DNA of 64,000 nt from an uncultured Pelagibacteraceae bacterium (lineage in GTDB: Bacteria > Pseudomonadota > Alphaproteobacteria > Pelagibacterales > Pelagibacteraceae), in NCBI GenBank assembly GCA_902597055.1, contig CACJWG010000001.1, forward strand, positions 1-64,000, given 5' to 3'. The position numbers and the translations under genes are program-made. Each line of letters begins with the position of its first letter. Position 1 is the first letter of the stretch. The notes beneath the pieces are model-generated. The model saw nothing but the letters and a program-made list of their open reading frames with translations. It was not told the origin of the DNA and did no database searches. Positions 1-9,061 of this stretch are shown in pieces.

Positions 1-839
1 ACTACAGGAACTTTTCCACCAACCACAACTCCTGCTGCGCACGCTCCCATAAAATAAATCATCATTTTAACCAAAGCATTCCCAGTTTCTACACTTGGCA
101 CTAATAAAACATCTGCTTCCCCTGCAACAATATTTTTAATTCCCTTTATGTTAGCTGACTTTTTAGAAATACAATTATCAAAGGCCAAAGGACCAAAAAC
201 ATCAGCATCTAATTTTTCTTTTTTTGATAATTCAGTAATTTCTTTTGCTTCCATTGAACTTTGTATACTATCTAAAACTTCTTCTGTAGCTGATAAAACC
301 GCAACTTTAGGTCTATTGTTTCCAATTCTTTTTGAAAAGCCAATTACATTTTTTAAAATATGCATCTTAGTTTTAACATTTGGCATAACATTTAAGGCAC
401 CATCAGTTATAATTAGAGGTTTGTCTTCTTTGTCTAATGTCATATGCCATATATGACTTAGTCTTGTTTTTCCTAAAAGCTGATATTTTCTTTTTAAAAC
501 TTCTTTCATTAATATGTCTGTATGAATATGACCTTTAACAATAATTTTAATCTTTCCTGCTTTTGCTAATTTAGCGGCCATGATTGCAGTATTATTTTCT
601 ACTGGTTCATGAATAATTTCATACTGGGAAATATCAAATTTAATTTCTTCAGCACATTTTTGAATTTCTTTTTTGTCTCCAATAAAAATTGGTTTAATCA
701 AATTTTCTTTAACAGCGTCCATTACTGAAAGCATAGGCAAGGGCTTTCCAGCGTTTACAATCGCTGCACTCACACCCTTCTTTTTGCTAGCTGCATCCAA
801 AAGATTGTTAGGACACACTATTTGCTTATCTGAAATCAT
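1..839 (-). CDS. pta: Phosphate acetyl/butyryltransferase family protein (partial, C-terminus outside window)
   Basis: Reverse-strand reading frame open to the window edge; my translation begins MISDKQIVCPNNLLDAASKKKGVSAAIVNAGKPLPML and includes VAGEADVLLVPSVETGNALVKMMIYFMGACAAGVVVGGKVPVV, typical of the PTA_PTB family. Not in the ORF track because it has no stop in the window. Confidence 0.85.
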   Translation of the reverse strand, partial: MISDKQIVCPNNLLDAASKKKGVSAAIVNAGKPLPMLSVMDAVKENLIKPIFIGDKKEIQKCAEEIKFDISQYEIIHEPVENNTAIMAAKLAKAGKIKIIVKGHIHTDILMKEVLKRKYQLLGKTRLSHIWHMTLDKEDKPLIITDGALNVMPNVKTKMHILKNVIGFSKRIGNNRPKVAVLSATEEVLDSIQSSMEAKEITELSKKEKLDADVFGPLAFDNCISKKSANIKGIKNIVAGEADVLLVPSVETGNALVKMMIYFMGACAAGVVVGGKVPV

Positions 840-907
840 CAAAAATCTTATATTTGTTTTTATAGTGAGTATAAAGGAATTTGAGCATATTTGTGGTAAT
901 ATAAACT

Positions 908-1762
908 ATGGAAATTGTAACAAAAATAACACCGATAATCCTTGCATTAATAATGCTTGGTTTAGGATTAGGTTTAAAACTTGAAGATTTTACAAGAGTA
1001 TTAAAAACACCTAAAGATTTTATTGTTGGTTTTGTTTCACAATTAATAATTCTTCCACTTGTTGCTTATTTATTAATTATAATTTTAAAAACACCTCCAG
1101 AAATTGCAATTGGAGTAATGATTATTGCTGCTGCACCAGGAGGAGTTACTTCAAATATTATGACTAAATTTGCTGACGGGGATGTAGCACTATCAATTTC
1201 CTTAACAGCGATAATAAGTTTATTAAGTATTATCACAGTCCCTTTTATAATTTTTACATCTGCTGATTTATTTGGAATTACTAATATTTCAGAAAATATA
1301 TCAATGATCGGTATCGCATTTAAGATGTTTTTAGTTGTTACTGTGCCAGTTATATTAGGAATGATCATAAGAAAATTTGCAGAAAATTTTGTAGCGTCAA
1401 AAGTAGAAATATTTAATAAACTTAATATTGTCTTGTTTGCAGTTTTTTTCTTTGCGGCGTTTTATGAAGAAAGAGAAAACTTAATAAATTTACTCAAGCA
1501 AGCAGGTCTTATCGCCTTAATATTGAATGTTACCATGATGATCATTGCATATTATCTTGGTAAAATTTTTGCATCTGGGGTTAAGCAACTTAAATGTATT
1601 GCTTTAGAATGTGGTCTGCAAAATGGAACTTTAGCACTATTTGTTTCTACGCAAATATTTGGATCTGATATATTATATGCAATACCAACTGGTGCTTATG
1701 CACTTATAATGTATATAACTGGATTTACTTTTGTATTTTTATTAAAAAGAAGTAGCAATTAA
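908..1762 (+). CDS. Bile acid:sodium symporter (BASS) family transporter
   Basis: 284 aa, multi-TM, motifs LGLGLKLEDF and AAAPGGVTSNIMTKFADGDVALS typical of the BASS/SBF family. Confidence 0.85.
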   Translation: MEIVTKITPIILALIMLGLGLGLKLEDFTRVLKTPKDFIVGFVSQLIILPLVAYLLIIILKTPPEIAIGVMIIAAAPGGVTSNIMTKFADGDVALSISLTAIISLLSIITVPFIIFTSADLFGITNISENISMIGIAFKMFLVVTVPVILGMIIRKFAENFVASKVEIFNKLNIVLFAVFFFAAFYEERENLINLLKQAGLIALILNVTMMIIAYYLGKIFASGVKQLKCIALECGLQNGTLALFVSTQIFGSDILYAIPTGAYALIMYITGFTFVFLLKRSSN

Positions 1763-2761
1763 TTTTTCTAAATCTTTTTCTATTTCTCTCGGTAAATTAA
1801 TTTTCTTTTTAGAGTATTTCGAAAATCTTTTTGCTTTATTTTCTCCTGGATAAGAAATTGATGCAAAACCTTTAGCTCGTGGAAGTTTTTTTATAATTCT
1901 TATATTTTCTTTTATTCTTTTGATATAATTTTTTCCAATGAAGATATTTGGTTTAATAGCTAAAAATAAATGTCCAACATTTTGTGGTCCTCTAAAATCA
2001 TCAAATGGGTCTCTAACCTTTCCGCCGTGAGCAGCTCCTGTAATTACTCCACTTAAGATATCAACCATCCATGCAAGACCCGATCCTCTAAAGCCTGCGA
2101 TTGGAAGCTGAACTCCTTTTAAAGCTTTTTTAGCATCAGTGGTAGGGTTTCCATTTTTATCTAAGGCGACACCAGCAGGAATTTTTTTACCAAGTCTAGC
2201 AGCAACTCTTATAATACCTCTGTTAATCATTGAAACCGATGAGTCTAAAATAAATGGAACCTTTCCTCCTGAAGGAGTTCCAAAACAAATTGGATTAGTC
2301 CCAAACAAAGTTTTTTTTGCTCCATAAGGTGCTATTGCAGGTGGTGCATTAGTAAAACACCAAACCATTAAATTTTTCTTAACAGCTTGTTCGACGTAAT
2401 AACCTGACAAACCATAATGTCCCGAATTTTTTACACCGACTAATCCTATACCTGTCTTTATTGTATTTTTAATTAAAGTCTTAATAGCTGTATCTGCTGC
2501 AACAAATCCAATTGAATTGTCAGCATCAATAAAAGATATTGAGTTAGATATTTTTTTAATTTTAATTTTTGGTTTTGGATTGATAACTTTTTTCTTAATT
2601 CTTTCACAATACATCTTAAGTCTTGATATACCATGACCATATGCACCTACATATTCAGCATTTATTAAGGCATCAGCACTTATTGATGCATGAGGGAGAC
2701 TTAGTCCTTTTTTTTTTAAAATTTTGATAACAATTTTTTTTAGTTTTTTTCCATCAACCAT
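1742..2761 (-). CDS. Ldh family oxidoreductase (malate/L-lactate dehydrogenase, Ldh2-like)
   Basis: 339 aa; AEYVGAYGHGISRLKMYCERI, GVKNSGHYGLSGYYVEQA, GTNPICFGTPSG are Ldh_2 family motifs. Confidence 0.9.
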   Translation of the reverse strand: MVDGKKLKKIVIKILKKKGLSLPHASISADALINAEYVGAYGHGISRLKMYCERIKKKVINPKPKIKIKKISNSISFIDADNSIGFVAADTAIKTLIKNTIKTGIGLVGVKNSGHYGLSGYYVEQAVKKNLMVWCFTNAPPAIAPYGAKKTLFGTNPICFGTPSGGKVPFILDSSVSMINRGIIRVAARLGKKIPAGVALDKNGNPTTDAKKALKGVQLPIAGFRGSGLAWMVDILSGVITGAAHGGKVRDPFDDFRGPQNVGHLFLAIKPNIFIGKNYIKRIKENIRIIKKLPRAKGFASISYPGENKAKRFSKYSKKKINLPREIEKDLEKLIATSF

Positions 2762-3801
2762 AGACCATCCTGACCAAGAAAATAAATCTTTCCATTGACG
2801 GGATGAACCTGAATATCTCTAATTCTTCCAATTTGATTTTGAAATATAATTTCTTCTCGCACATTTTTAGTGTCAGAAAAATCAAGCTTTCTTAAAGACA
2901 TATCTTTTAAAGATGTTACTAATGCTTGACCATTCCATTCTTTAAATTCATTACCTTTATAAATTGTTATTGCACTTGTTGCAATTGAAGGAACCCAATA
3001 TTTAATAGCTTTTGTGTAACCAGGCATCCATTTTGGTCCTATCTTAGTTCCACTATAATTTGTTCCACCCCAACCTAATATTTTCCATCCATAATTTTCA
3101 CTCTTCTTAATTTCTCCAAACCAATCACCGCCTTTAGCTCCGTGATTGCTTGCATAAACTTTTTTATCAAAAGGAGATACCGTTAAACCCTGTGGGTTTC
3201 TTACACCAATTTGAAATATTTCGGGCAACCAATCTTTTTTATCTATAAATTTAGGATTATCTCTTGGAATACTTCCATCCAATTTTATTCTTATTATGCT
3301 GCCGGGATGTTGAGTTGGATCTTGTGCTATCATTCCCTGTCCTCTTTCACCCACAGATGCAAAAAGAAATTCATCTTTAACTGCTAGTCTAGAACCAAAA
3401 TGATAACCAGATCTAATAGGGGGTTGAGCAACAAATATATTGTCAAATTTTAATTCTCCTCTATCTAAATTTGCTCTTGCAATAGAAGTAGTAGATTTAA
3501 ATTTTCCGTGATCCTCTGAGTAGCTTACAAAAACAACATTATCTTTATATAAAATATCTAATAAGCCTCCTTGGCCATCCTCTAATATTTTAAGATTATG
3601 AGTTACTTCTGAAACATTTCCGGCGCTCAGTTCTATTAATTTAATTTTTCCTGACTTCTCAGTAATCAATAATTCTTTATCAGATATGAAAGTTGAGCCC
3701 CAAGGAGCATCTAAATCTGTAATTTTATTTATTTTAAATTCTGAAGCTTCAGCTGATACTGAAAATATAAATAAAAATAGAATTAACCTTTTCCACGCCA
3801 T
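2740..3801 (-). CDS. PQQ-dependent sugar dehydrogenase family protein (soluble aldose dehydrogenase type), secreted
   Basis: 353 aa with signal peptide; LDAPWGSTFI, LLDILYKDN, GVRNPQGLTVSPFDKKVYASNHGAKGGDWFGEI typical of the GSDH family. Confidence 0.85.
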   Translation of the reverse strand: MAWKRLILFLFIFSVSAEASEFKINKITDLDAPWGSTFISDKELLITEKSGKIKLIELSAGNVSEVTHNLKILEDGQGGLLDILYKDNVVFVSYSEDHGKFKSTTSIARANLDRGELKFDNIFVAQPPIRSGYHFGSRLAVKDEFLFASVGERGQGMIAQDPTQHPGSIIRIKLDGSIPRDNPKFIDKKDWLPEIFQIGVRNPQGLTVSPFDKKVYASNHGAKGGDWFGEIKKSENYGWKILGWGGTNYSGTKIGPKWMPGYTKAIKYWVPSIATSAITIYKGNEFKEWNGQALVTSLKDMSLRKLDFSDTKNVREEIIFQNQIGRIRDIQVHPVNGKIYFLGQDGLWLMEKN

Positions 3802-5708
3802 GGGATAGTTTTATCTATTATTTTTCTTAATGTAACGTCGAATAATAGTCCCAGCATACCCATAATGAAAATAGTTATCCAAATAACTTCATATTGGAAA
3901 TATTTTTTTGCGACATTTTCAACAAATCCAATTCCTGTAGTACCTGCTAAAAATTCCGCTGCAACAAGTGTTCCCCAACACATTCCAACCGCCACTCTAA
4001 TTCCTGTAAGAATTTCAGGCAAAGAATTAGGAAAGATTACGTATCTTAAAATTTGTTTTTTGGATGCACCGAGTGAATGAGCTGCATGAATTTTTGATAG
4101 TTGAGTTCCAGATGCACCAGCTCTTGCAGAAATAATCATGATTGATAATGAGACCATAAACAGTAAAAATACTTTTCCAGTGTTATCGATACCTAAAACT
4201 GAAATGATTAAAGGAGCCCATGCTAATGGTGGTACAGGTCTGTAAAGTTCAATTAAAGGATCAAAGAAACCTTTAGCAAATCTATTTAAACCCATAAACA
4301 GTCCGAGTGGAACTCCAATTAAAATTCCAAAGATAAGTCCTAAAAATACTCTTAGAAATGAATCCCAAATGTGTCCGTAAGGAACAGGAATTTTAAATAA
4401 TTTAAAATCGCCTGTAACAACTTTAAGAACTCTACCTTTAAAGTTTTGTTCAACTACACCATCTTTAGTATGAATAGGGTATTCACCTGGAAGAACGTCA
4501 GCAATCCAATCTGGTAAAATAAATCCAATTATTTTACTTACATCCATCATATCAATCCAAAGTAATGGTATATTTTTGTAACCAACGCTTGGTTTTGACA
4601 TTAAGATAAATTTATTAAGAGTATCTGATGGTTTAGGCAACCATCTTCCAGAACCTTGTTCAGAACAACTTGTTCCACTTGATACAATTGTTCCCGCAGG
4701 AAATAAGAACATGTCTACAAATCTTAATCCACCTTGTTCAGATTTTTGAACATTGTCGAATTCAATAATTGCATTTTGCATTTCATTGAGTGCATTTGGC
4801 GGATAAATACTCGCAAACTCTATTCTTCTTGCAACCTTAACAATATTTTTTGCATAAGTAGATGCCACTTCTTCTGTATCATCTAGGTTACCTCTATATT
4901 CTTTAATTTTATCTTTTAAAGCTTTAATCGAATTTTTGAATTGTGGATTGTGATTTCTTAATTTAAAGAATTTATCATTTATAATCTCAAGCTCTTTTGC
5001 AGCAGCATCAAATTTTAGACCTTTATTAGTAGCTGGAACTAAAGGGACCTCAATTGTATTTTCAATTGAACCTGTGCCAGATTGAACTTTTGTGATACCC
5101 CAGCCACCTTCTTCAGATACTGCTTTTAATCTTTCACTTCTTTGTTCATCAGTTTCAAATGGATAATCATTTTTTTTAAAGTTTGACGTTAAAAGTCTTA
5201 ATTCTTCGGTCATTTCTTTAATCTGAATTTTTGTATCTGTTTCCATTAAATTTTCGTTTGTAAGTAATGGAATTAATTGTCTCGTCTCGTTGATAAATCC
5301 AACTAAAGCTGTTTTCTGCGGACTACTTAAGTCTGGAGAACTTTGTATTTCATTAGTGATTATTTGAAGGTTTTTATTTTCAATTTTTATTATTGAAGTA
5401 CTTTTAAATTCTCTTTCTTCTATTGGAAATTGATACTTTAAACCTAAAAGAGATTCATTTACTTTAGCTACCTGACATAATTCATTAGCAGATTTAGGAT
5501 AAAAACCTTTGGCTATATCCCAAGAATAATATAACCAAATTAAAAGTATCGCACTACTTCCAACAATAATCCAATGTGTTCCACCTTTAGCTCTCTCGGG
5601 GTTACCAAATACAGCATCAACTTTTTCTGTTCGAATTAATCTTCTTCCGTAAAGAATACATCCAACAATCGATACTAGTATTAATATTGTGATAAACTGG
5701 GTGAACAT
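3783..5708 (-). CDS. tauC: ABC transporter permease, TauC/SsuC-like, with a large N-terminal extension
   Basis: 641 aa; the C-terminal ~250 aa is a BPD_transp_1 permease (SFLRVFLGLIFGILIGVPLGLFMGLN, EILTGIRVAVGMCWGTLVAAEFLAGTTGIGF); the first ~380 aa is two TM segments plus a long soluble region. Confidence 0.85.
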   Translation of the reverse strand: MFTQFITILILVSIVGCILYGRRLIRTEKVDAVFGNPERAKGGTHWIIVGSSAILLIWLYYSWDIAKGFYPKSANELCQVAKVNESLLGLKYQFPIEEREFKSTSIIKIENKNLQIITNEIQSSPDLSSPQKTALVGFINETRQLIPLLTNENLMETDTKIQIKEMTEELRLLTSNFKKNDYPFETDEQRSERLKAVSEEGGWGITKVQSGTGSIENTIEVPLVPATNKGLKFDAAAKELEIINDKFFKLRNHNPQFKNSIKALKDKIKEYRGNLDDTEEVASTYAKNIVKVARRIEFASIYPPNALNEMQNAIIEFDNVQKSEQGGLRFVDMFLFPAGTIVSSGTSCSEQGSGRWLPKPSDTLNKFILMSKPSVGYKNIPLLWIDMMDVSKIIGFILPDWIADVLPGEYPIHTKDGVVEQNFKGRVLKVVTGDFKLFKIPVPYGHIWDSFLRVFLGLIFGILIGVPLGLFMGLNRFAKGFFDPLIELYRPVPPLAWAPLIISVLGIDNTGKVFLLFMVSLSIMIISARAGASGTQLSKIHAAHSLGASKKQILRYVIFPNSLPEILTGIRVAVGMCWGTLVAAEFLAGTTGIGFVENVAKKYFQYEVIWITIFIMGMLGLLFDVTLRKIIDKTIPWRGKG

Positions 5709-6506
5709 TTAATTATCTTTCCCCATTATTTCTTCTTCCATGTTCCATATCATAGATAGTATTTCTTCTCGTTTTGATGAAAATTCTTTATTTTTTTTAA
5801 TTTCTCTTAAGTCTTCTTTTAAACCCATCTCTGCAAACGGAAGTTTATATTCTTTATGAATTCTACCTGGCCTTGGTGCCATCACATATAATCTTTCACC
5901 TAATAACAAAGCCTCCTCAACTGAGTGAGTAATTAAGATAATTGTTTTTCCAGTTTCTTTCCAAATTTTTAAAACAAGTGATTGCATTTTTTCTCTAGTT
6001 AAAGCATCTAATGCACCTAAAGGTTCGTCCATTAAAATTAAATCAGGGTCGTTAATTAAACATCTTGCAAGCGCTACTCTTTGCTGCATACCACCAGATA
6101 ATTGATAAGTAGGAGTATTTCCAAAACCTTTTAGACCAACTATTTCTAACCACTCATCAACTTTTTTTTGGGTTTCTCCCGGATCTTTTTTCTTCATTCT
6201 TAATCCAAAGTTGACATTTTCAGAAACAGTTAACCATTCAAACAAAGCACCTTGTTGAAATACCATCCCTCTATCAACTCCAGGACCATTAATTTCATTT
6301 GATCCTAAAGTAATTGTTCCTGATGTAGGTCTAATAAAACCAGCTGCAATATTTAGTAAAGTTGTTTTTCCACATCCTGACGGACCAAGAACTGTTAATA
6401 GTTCTCCTTTTTTGATTGTGAAATTTAAATCTTTTAATGCATGAACAGTTTCTCCTTTTGGAGATTTAAAGATCATATTTAGATTTTGAGAAACTAAATC
6501 ACTCAT
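5709..6506 (-). CDS. tauB: ABC transporter ATP-binding protein, TauB/SsuB-like
   Basis: Walker A GPSGCGKTTLL, signature LSGGMQQRVALARCL, Walker B DLILMDEPLGALD. Confidence 0.93.
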   Translation of the reverse strand: MSDLVSQNLNMIFKSPKGETVHALKDLNFTIKKGELLTVLGPSGCGKTTLLNIAAGFIRPTSGTITLGSNEINGPGVDRGMVFQQGALFEWLTVSENVNFGLRMKKKDPGETQKKVDEWLEIVGLKGFGNTPTYQLSGGMQQRVALARCLINDPDLILMDEPLGALDALTREKMQSLVLKIWKETGKTIILITHSVEEALLLGERLYVMAPRPGRIHKEYKLPFAEMGLKEDLREIKKNKEFSSKREEILSMIWNMEEEIMGKDN

Positions 6507-6532
6507 AACAAGACCTTACATTAAAATTGGTA

Positions 6533-6572
6533 TAAAAAAAATAGGCACCAATTAAAAAAATTGGCGCCTATT
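6533..6572 (-). terminator. Rho-independent terminator-like hairpin between the binding-protein gene and the ATPase gene
   Basis: On the minus strand AATAGGCGCCAATT / AATTGGTGCCTATT (14 bp, one G-U) around a 5-nt loop, followed by a run of T. Confidence 0.8.
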
Positions 6573-6591
6573 TAAATATTTAACCTTATGA

Positions 6592-7533
6592 TTATAAAGG
6601 TAAGAAACTAGTGTCTACGTTTCCTCTAGGTGTTCCCATTCCTTTTAAGAATGCATCTAGATTTCCTTTAGTCATAGATTGCTTAGTCTCTGCTGGTGTT
6701 AAAAATTTGAAACCACTTAAAGTTTCTTTCATATCACCAACTTTCATTTCAGAAGCTTTAGACATTGCGTTCATGTCGCTTTTGCCAGCTCTGTATCTGT
6801 CATTAGCTTCATGAGTTACTTCAATAAAAGTTCTTAGCATTTCAGGATTTTCCTTCATGAACTTAGTAGTTACTGAAGTAATATCAATTCCTAAGATACC
6901 AGCGTCTCTTGCTTCTTGAACTGTAAGTAATCTTGTTCCAACAGCTGTTGCAGCTTTAATTGAATTACCACCAAATAAACATGCCATTACAACATCGCCG
7001 CTTACTAATGCAGCAGCACCTTCTTCAGGGTCCATTTGAATGATATCCATTTTTTTTCTATCTGCGCCAACAACTTTCATACTTTCATCAAAAACGTATT
7101 CAGCCATTGTTCCTAGTGGTACAGCAACTTTTTTACCTTCAAGTTCAGTAGCATTAGCTTTTGTAATACCTGAAGCATTTGAAGTTACACAAGTTGTTCC
7201 TCCCATTCCATATTCCATAGCTATATCTACAAGCTTGATAGGTGCTTTAGATTTAACTGCGTTTATGAAAGGTACTAAACCTTGTGAGTAAGAAATATCG
7301 ATATCTCCCGCTAACATAGCGTCAGTCATTGCTCCACCGTTTGTGAAGTTAGTCCACTTAACTGGTACACCTAAAGCTTTAGCAAAATTTTTCTTTTGCA
7401 TGTCCTCTAGGTTTGGACTAGGCCATTCTAAGAAGTAAGCAACTCTTACTTCTTTTGCAGCTGAATTAGCAACTGAAATAGTTAAGTTAAGAGCTAAGAT
7501 ACTTCCAAGAATAAAACTTAGTATTTTTCTCAT
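6592..7533 (-). CDS. tauA: ABC transporter substrate-binding protein, TauA/SsuA-like (candidate taurine binder)
   Basis: 313 aa with signal peptide; VRVAYFLEWPSPNLE, DAMLAGDIDISYSQGLVPFI, followed by tauB/tauC-like genes. Confidence 0.88.
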   Translation of the reverse strand: MRKILSFILGSILALNLTISVANSAAKEVRVAYFLEWPSPNLEDMQKKNFAKALGVPVKWTNFTNGGAMTDAMLAGDIDISYSQGLVPFINAVKSKAPIKLVDIAMEYGMGGTTCVTSNASGITKANATELEGKKVAVPLGTMAEYVFDESMKVVGADRKKMDIIQMDPEEGAAALVSGDVVMACLFGGNSIKAATAVGTRLLTVQEARDAGILGIDITSVTTKFMKENPEMLRTFIEVTHEANDRYRAGKSDMNAMSKASEMKVGDMKETLSGFKFLTPAETKQSMTKGNLDAFLKGMGTPRGNVDTSFLPL

Positions 7534-7621
7534 TTATTCCTCTCCTTATTTAAATTTATAAGCGGTATTTAAGTTGAAAATAGAACCAATGTAAATGAAG
7601 TTGTTAACAGGAATGGGTGTC

Positions 7622-7659
7622 AAAATTGACTATTCAATTTTTGGTTGTGCTGCTATAAT
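7622..7659 (+). promoter_or_regulatory. Candidate promoter with overlapping operator for the aminotransferase gene
   Basis: Inverted repeat AAAATTGA-CTAT-TCAATTTT (7622-7641) directly upstream of an extended -10 TGCTATAAT (7651-7659) in the divergent intergenic region. Confidence 0.45.
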
Positions 7660-7712
7660 AGATTTTTATAGTTAATTAATATTAATTAGTCTAAAGATTA
7701 GGAATAAAAAAA

Positions 7713-9053
7713 ATGAGTCAAAAACCTTCTATACCAAATTCGCTTAATGAACATTGGATGCCATTTACATCCAATAAAGACTTTAAAGAAAGACCAAGAT
7801 TAATTACAGAAGCTAAAGGGGTTTATTTAAAAAATCATGAAGGTAATACTCAAATAGATGCAAGCTCAGGATTATTCTGTAATCCTCTTGGTCATGGAAG
7901 ACAAGAAATTATAGATGCAATATCAAATCAATTAAAAACTTTAGACTATGCTCAACCGTTCCAACAAGGTTTTGGTGGATCGTTTGAATTAGCAACAAGA
8001 ATTTCAAAACATACACCAGGAAATTTAAATAGAATTTTTTATACAATATGTGGATCGACTGCAGTTGAAACAGCAATCAAAATTGCAATCGCTTATCATA
8101 AAGCAAGAGGCGAAGGACATAGATTTAGATTTGTTGGAAGAGAAAGAGCTTACCACGGAATGAATATTGGTGCCACTTCAGTTGGTGGAATGATTAACAA
8201 CGTAAAAACTTTTGCAAGTGTATTGATGCCAGGCGTAGTACATATGAGACATACTCATTTACCAGAACACAAATTTGTTTCTGGACAACCAGATACTGGT
8301 GCAAATAGAGCAGAGGATTTAGAAAGAATTTGTACAAACTTTGGTGCAGAAAATATTGCAGCTTGTATTGTTGAACCAATTGCTGGTTCAACTGGAACAT
8401 TAGTGCCTCCAAAAGGATATTTACAAAAACTTAGAGAGATTTGTGACAAACACGGAATACTTTTAATATTTGATGAAGTTATAACTGGATGGGGAAGAAC
8501 TGGTTCTGCTTTTGGTGCACAAGAGTTTGGTGTTACTCCAGATATAATGACAATGGCAAAAGCTACAACAAATGGAATTGTTCCAATGGGTGTTGTTGCA
8601 AGTAAAGAAGAAATTTATGACACGATAATGGATGCATCTCCAAAAGGAACAATTGAATTATTTCATGGTTATACTTATTCAGGTATTCCAATTTCAGTTG
8701 CAGCTGCATTAGCAGTACAAGATATTTTTGAAAAAGAAGATATTTTTAAAAGAGTAAAAGAATTAGCACCGTACTTCCAAGAAGGTTTGATGTCTTTAAA
8801 AGATTTAGAGGCAGTAGAAAATATAAGAGGTTACGGAATGATGGGTGGAATTGATATGAAGATGGATCAAAAACCTGGAAGGGCAGGTTTAACAACCTTC
8901 AAACATTGTTATGATGCTGGTGTAAATTTTAAAGCTACAGGCGACTGTTTAATTATTGCACCAATGTTTATATCTGAAAAAAAACATATTGATGAAATAA
9001 TTGAAAAATTAAGAACTGGTATTAGCAATTATTCTAAAAGTAAGAAAAATTAA
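7713..9053 (+). CDS. Class III aminotransferase, omega-amino acid/taurine:pyruvate type
   Basis: 446 aa; NEHWMPFTSNKDFKERPRLI, ASSGLFCNPLGHGR, LLIFDEVITGWGRTGSAFGAQ; gene is divergent from the taurine-type transporter. Confidence 0.87.
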   Translation: MSQKPSIPNSLNEHWMPFTSNKDFKERPRLITEAKGVYLKNHEGNTQIDASSGLFCNPLGHGRQEIIDAISNQLKTLDYAQPFQQGFGGSFELATRISKHTPGNLNRIFYTICGSTAVETAIKIAIAYHKARGEGHRFRFVGRERAYHGMNIGATSVGGMINNVKTFASVLMPGVVHMRHTHLPEHKFVSGQPDTGANRAEDLERICTNFGAENIAACIVEPIAGSTGTLVPPKGYLQKLREICDKHGILLIFDEVITGWGRTGSAFGAQEFGVTPDIMTMAKATTNGIVPMGVVASKEEIYDTIMDASPKGTIELFHGYTYSGIPISVAAALAVQDIFEKEDIFKRVKELAPYFQEGLMSLKDLEAVENIRGYGMMGGIDMKMDQKPGRAGLTTFKHCYDAGVNFKATGDCLIIAPMFISEKKHIDEIIEKLRTGISNYSKSKKN

Positions 9054-9061
9054 TTTTCTAA

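Noticed and set aside
148-984. Plus-strand ORFs 148..456 and 673..984
   Set aside because: Antisense to the clear phosphate acetyltransferase frame (and overlapping the BASS start); composition looks like shadow ORFs.
7534-7712. Riboswitch in the tau/aminotransferase intergenic region or upstream of the DMGDH-like gene
   Set aside because: No recognisable glycine, SAM or other aptamer core by eye; a covariance-model search would be needed.
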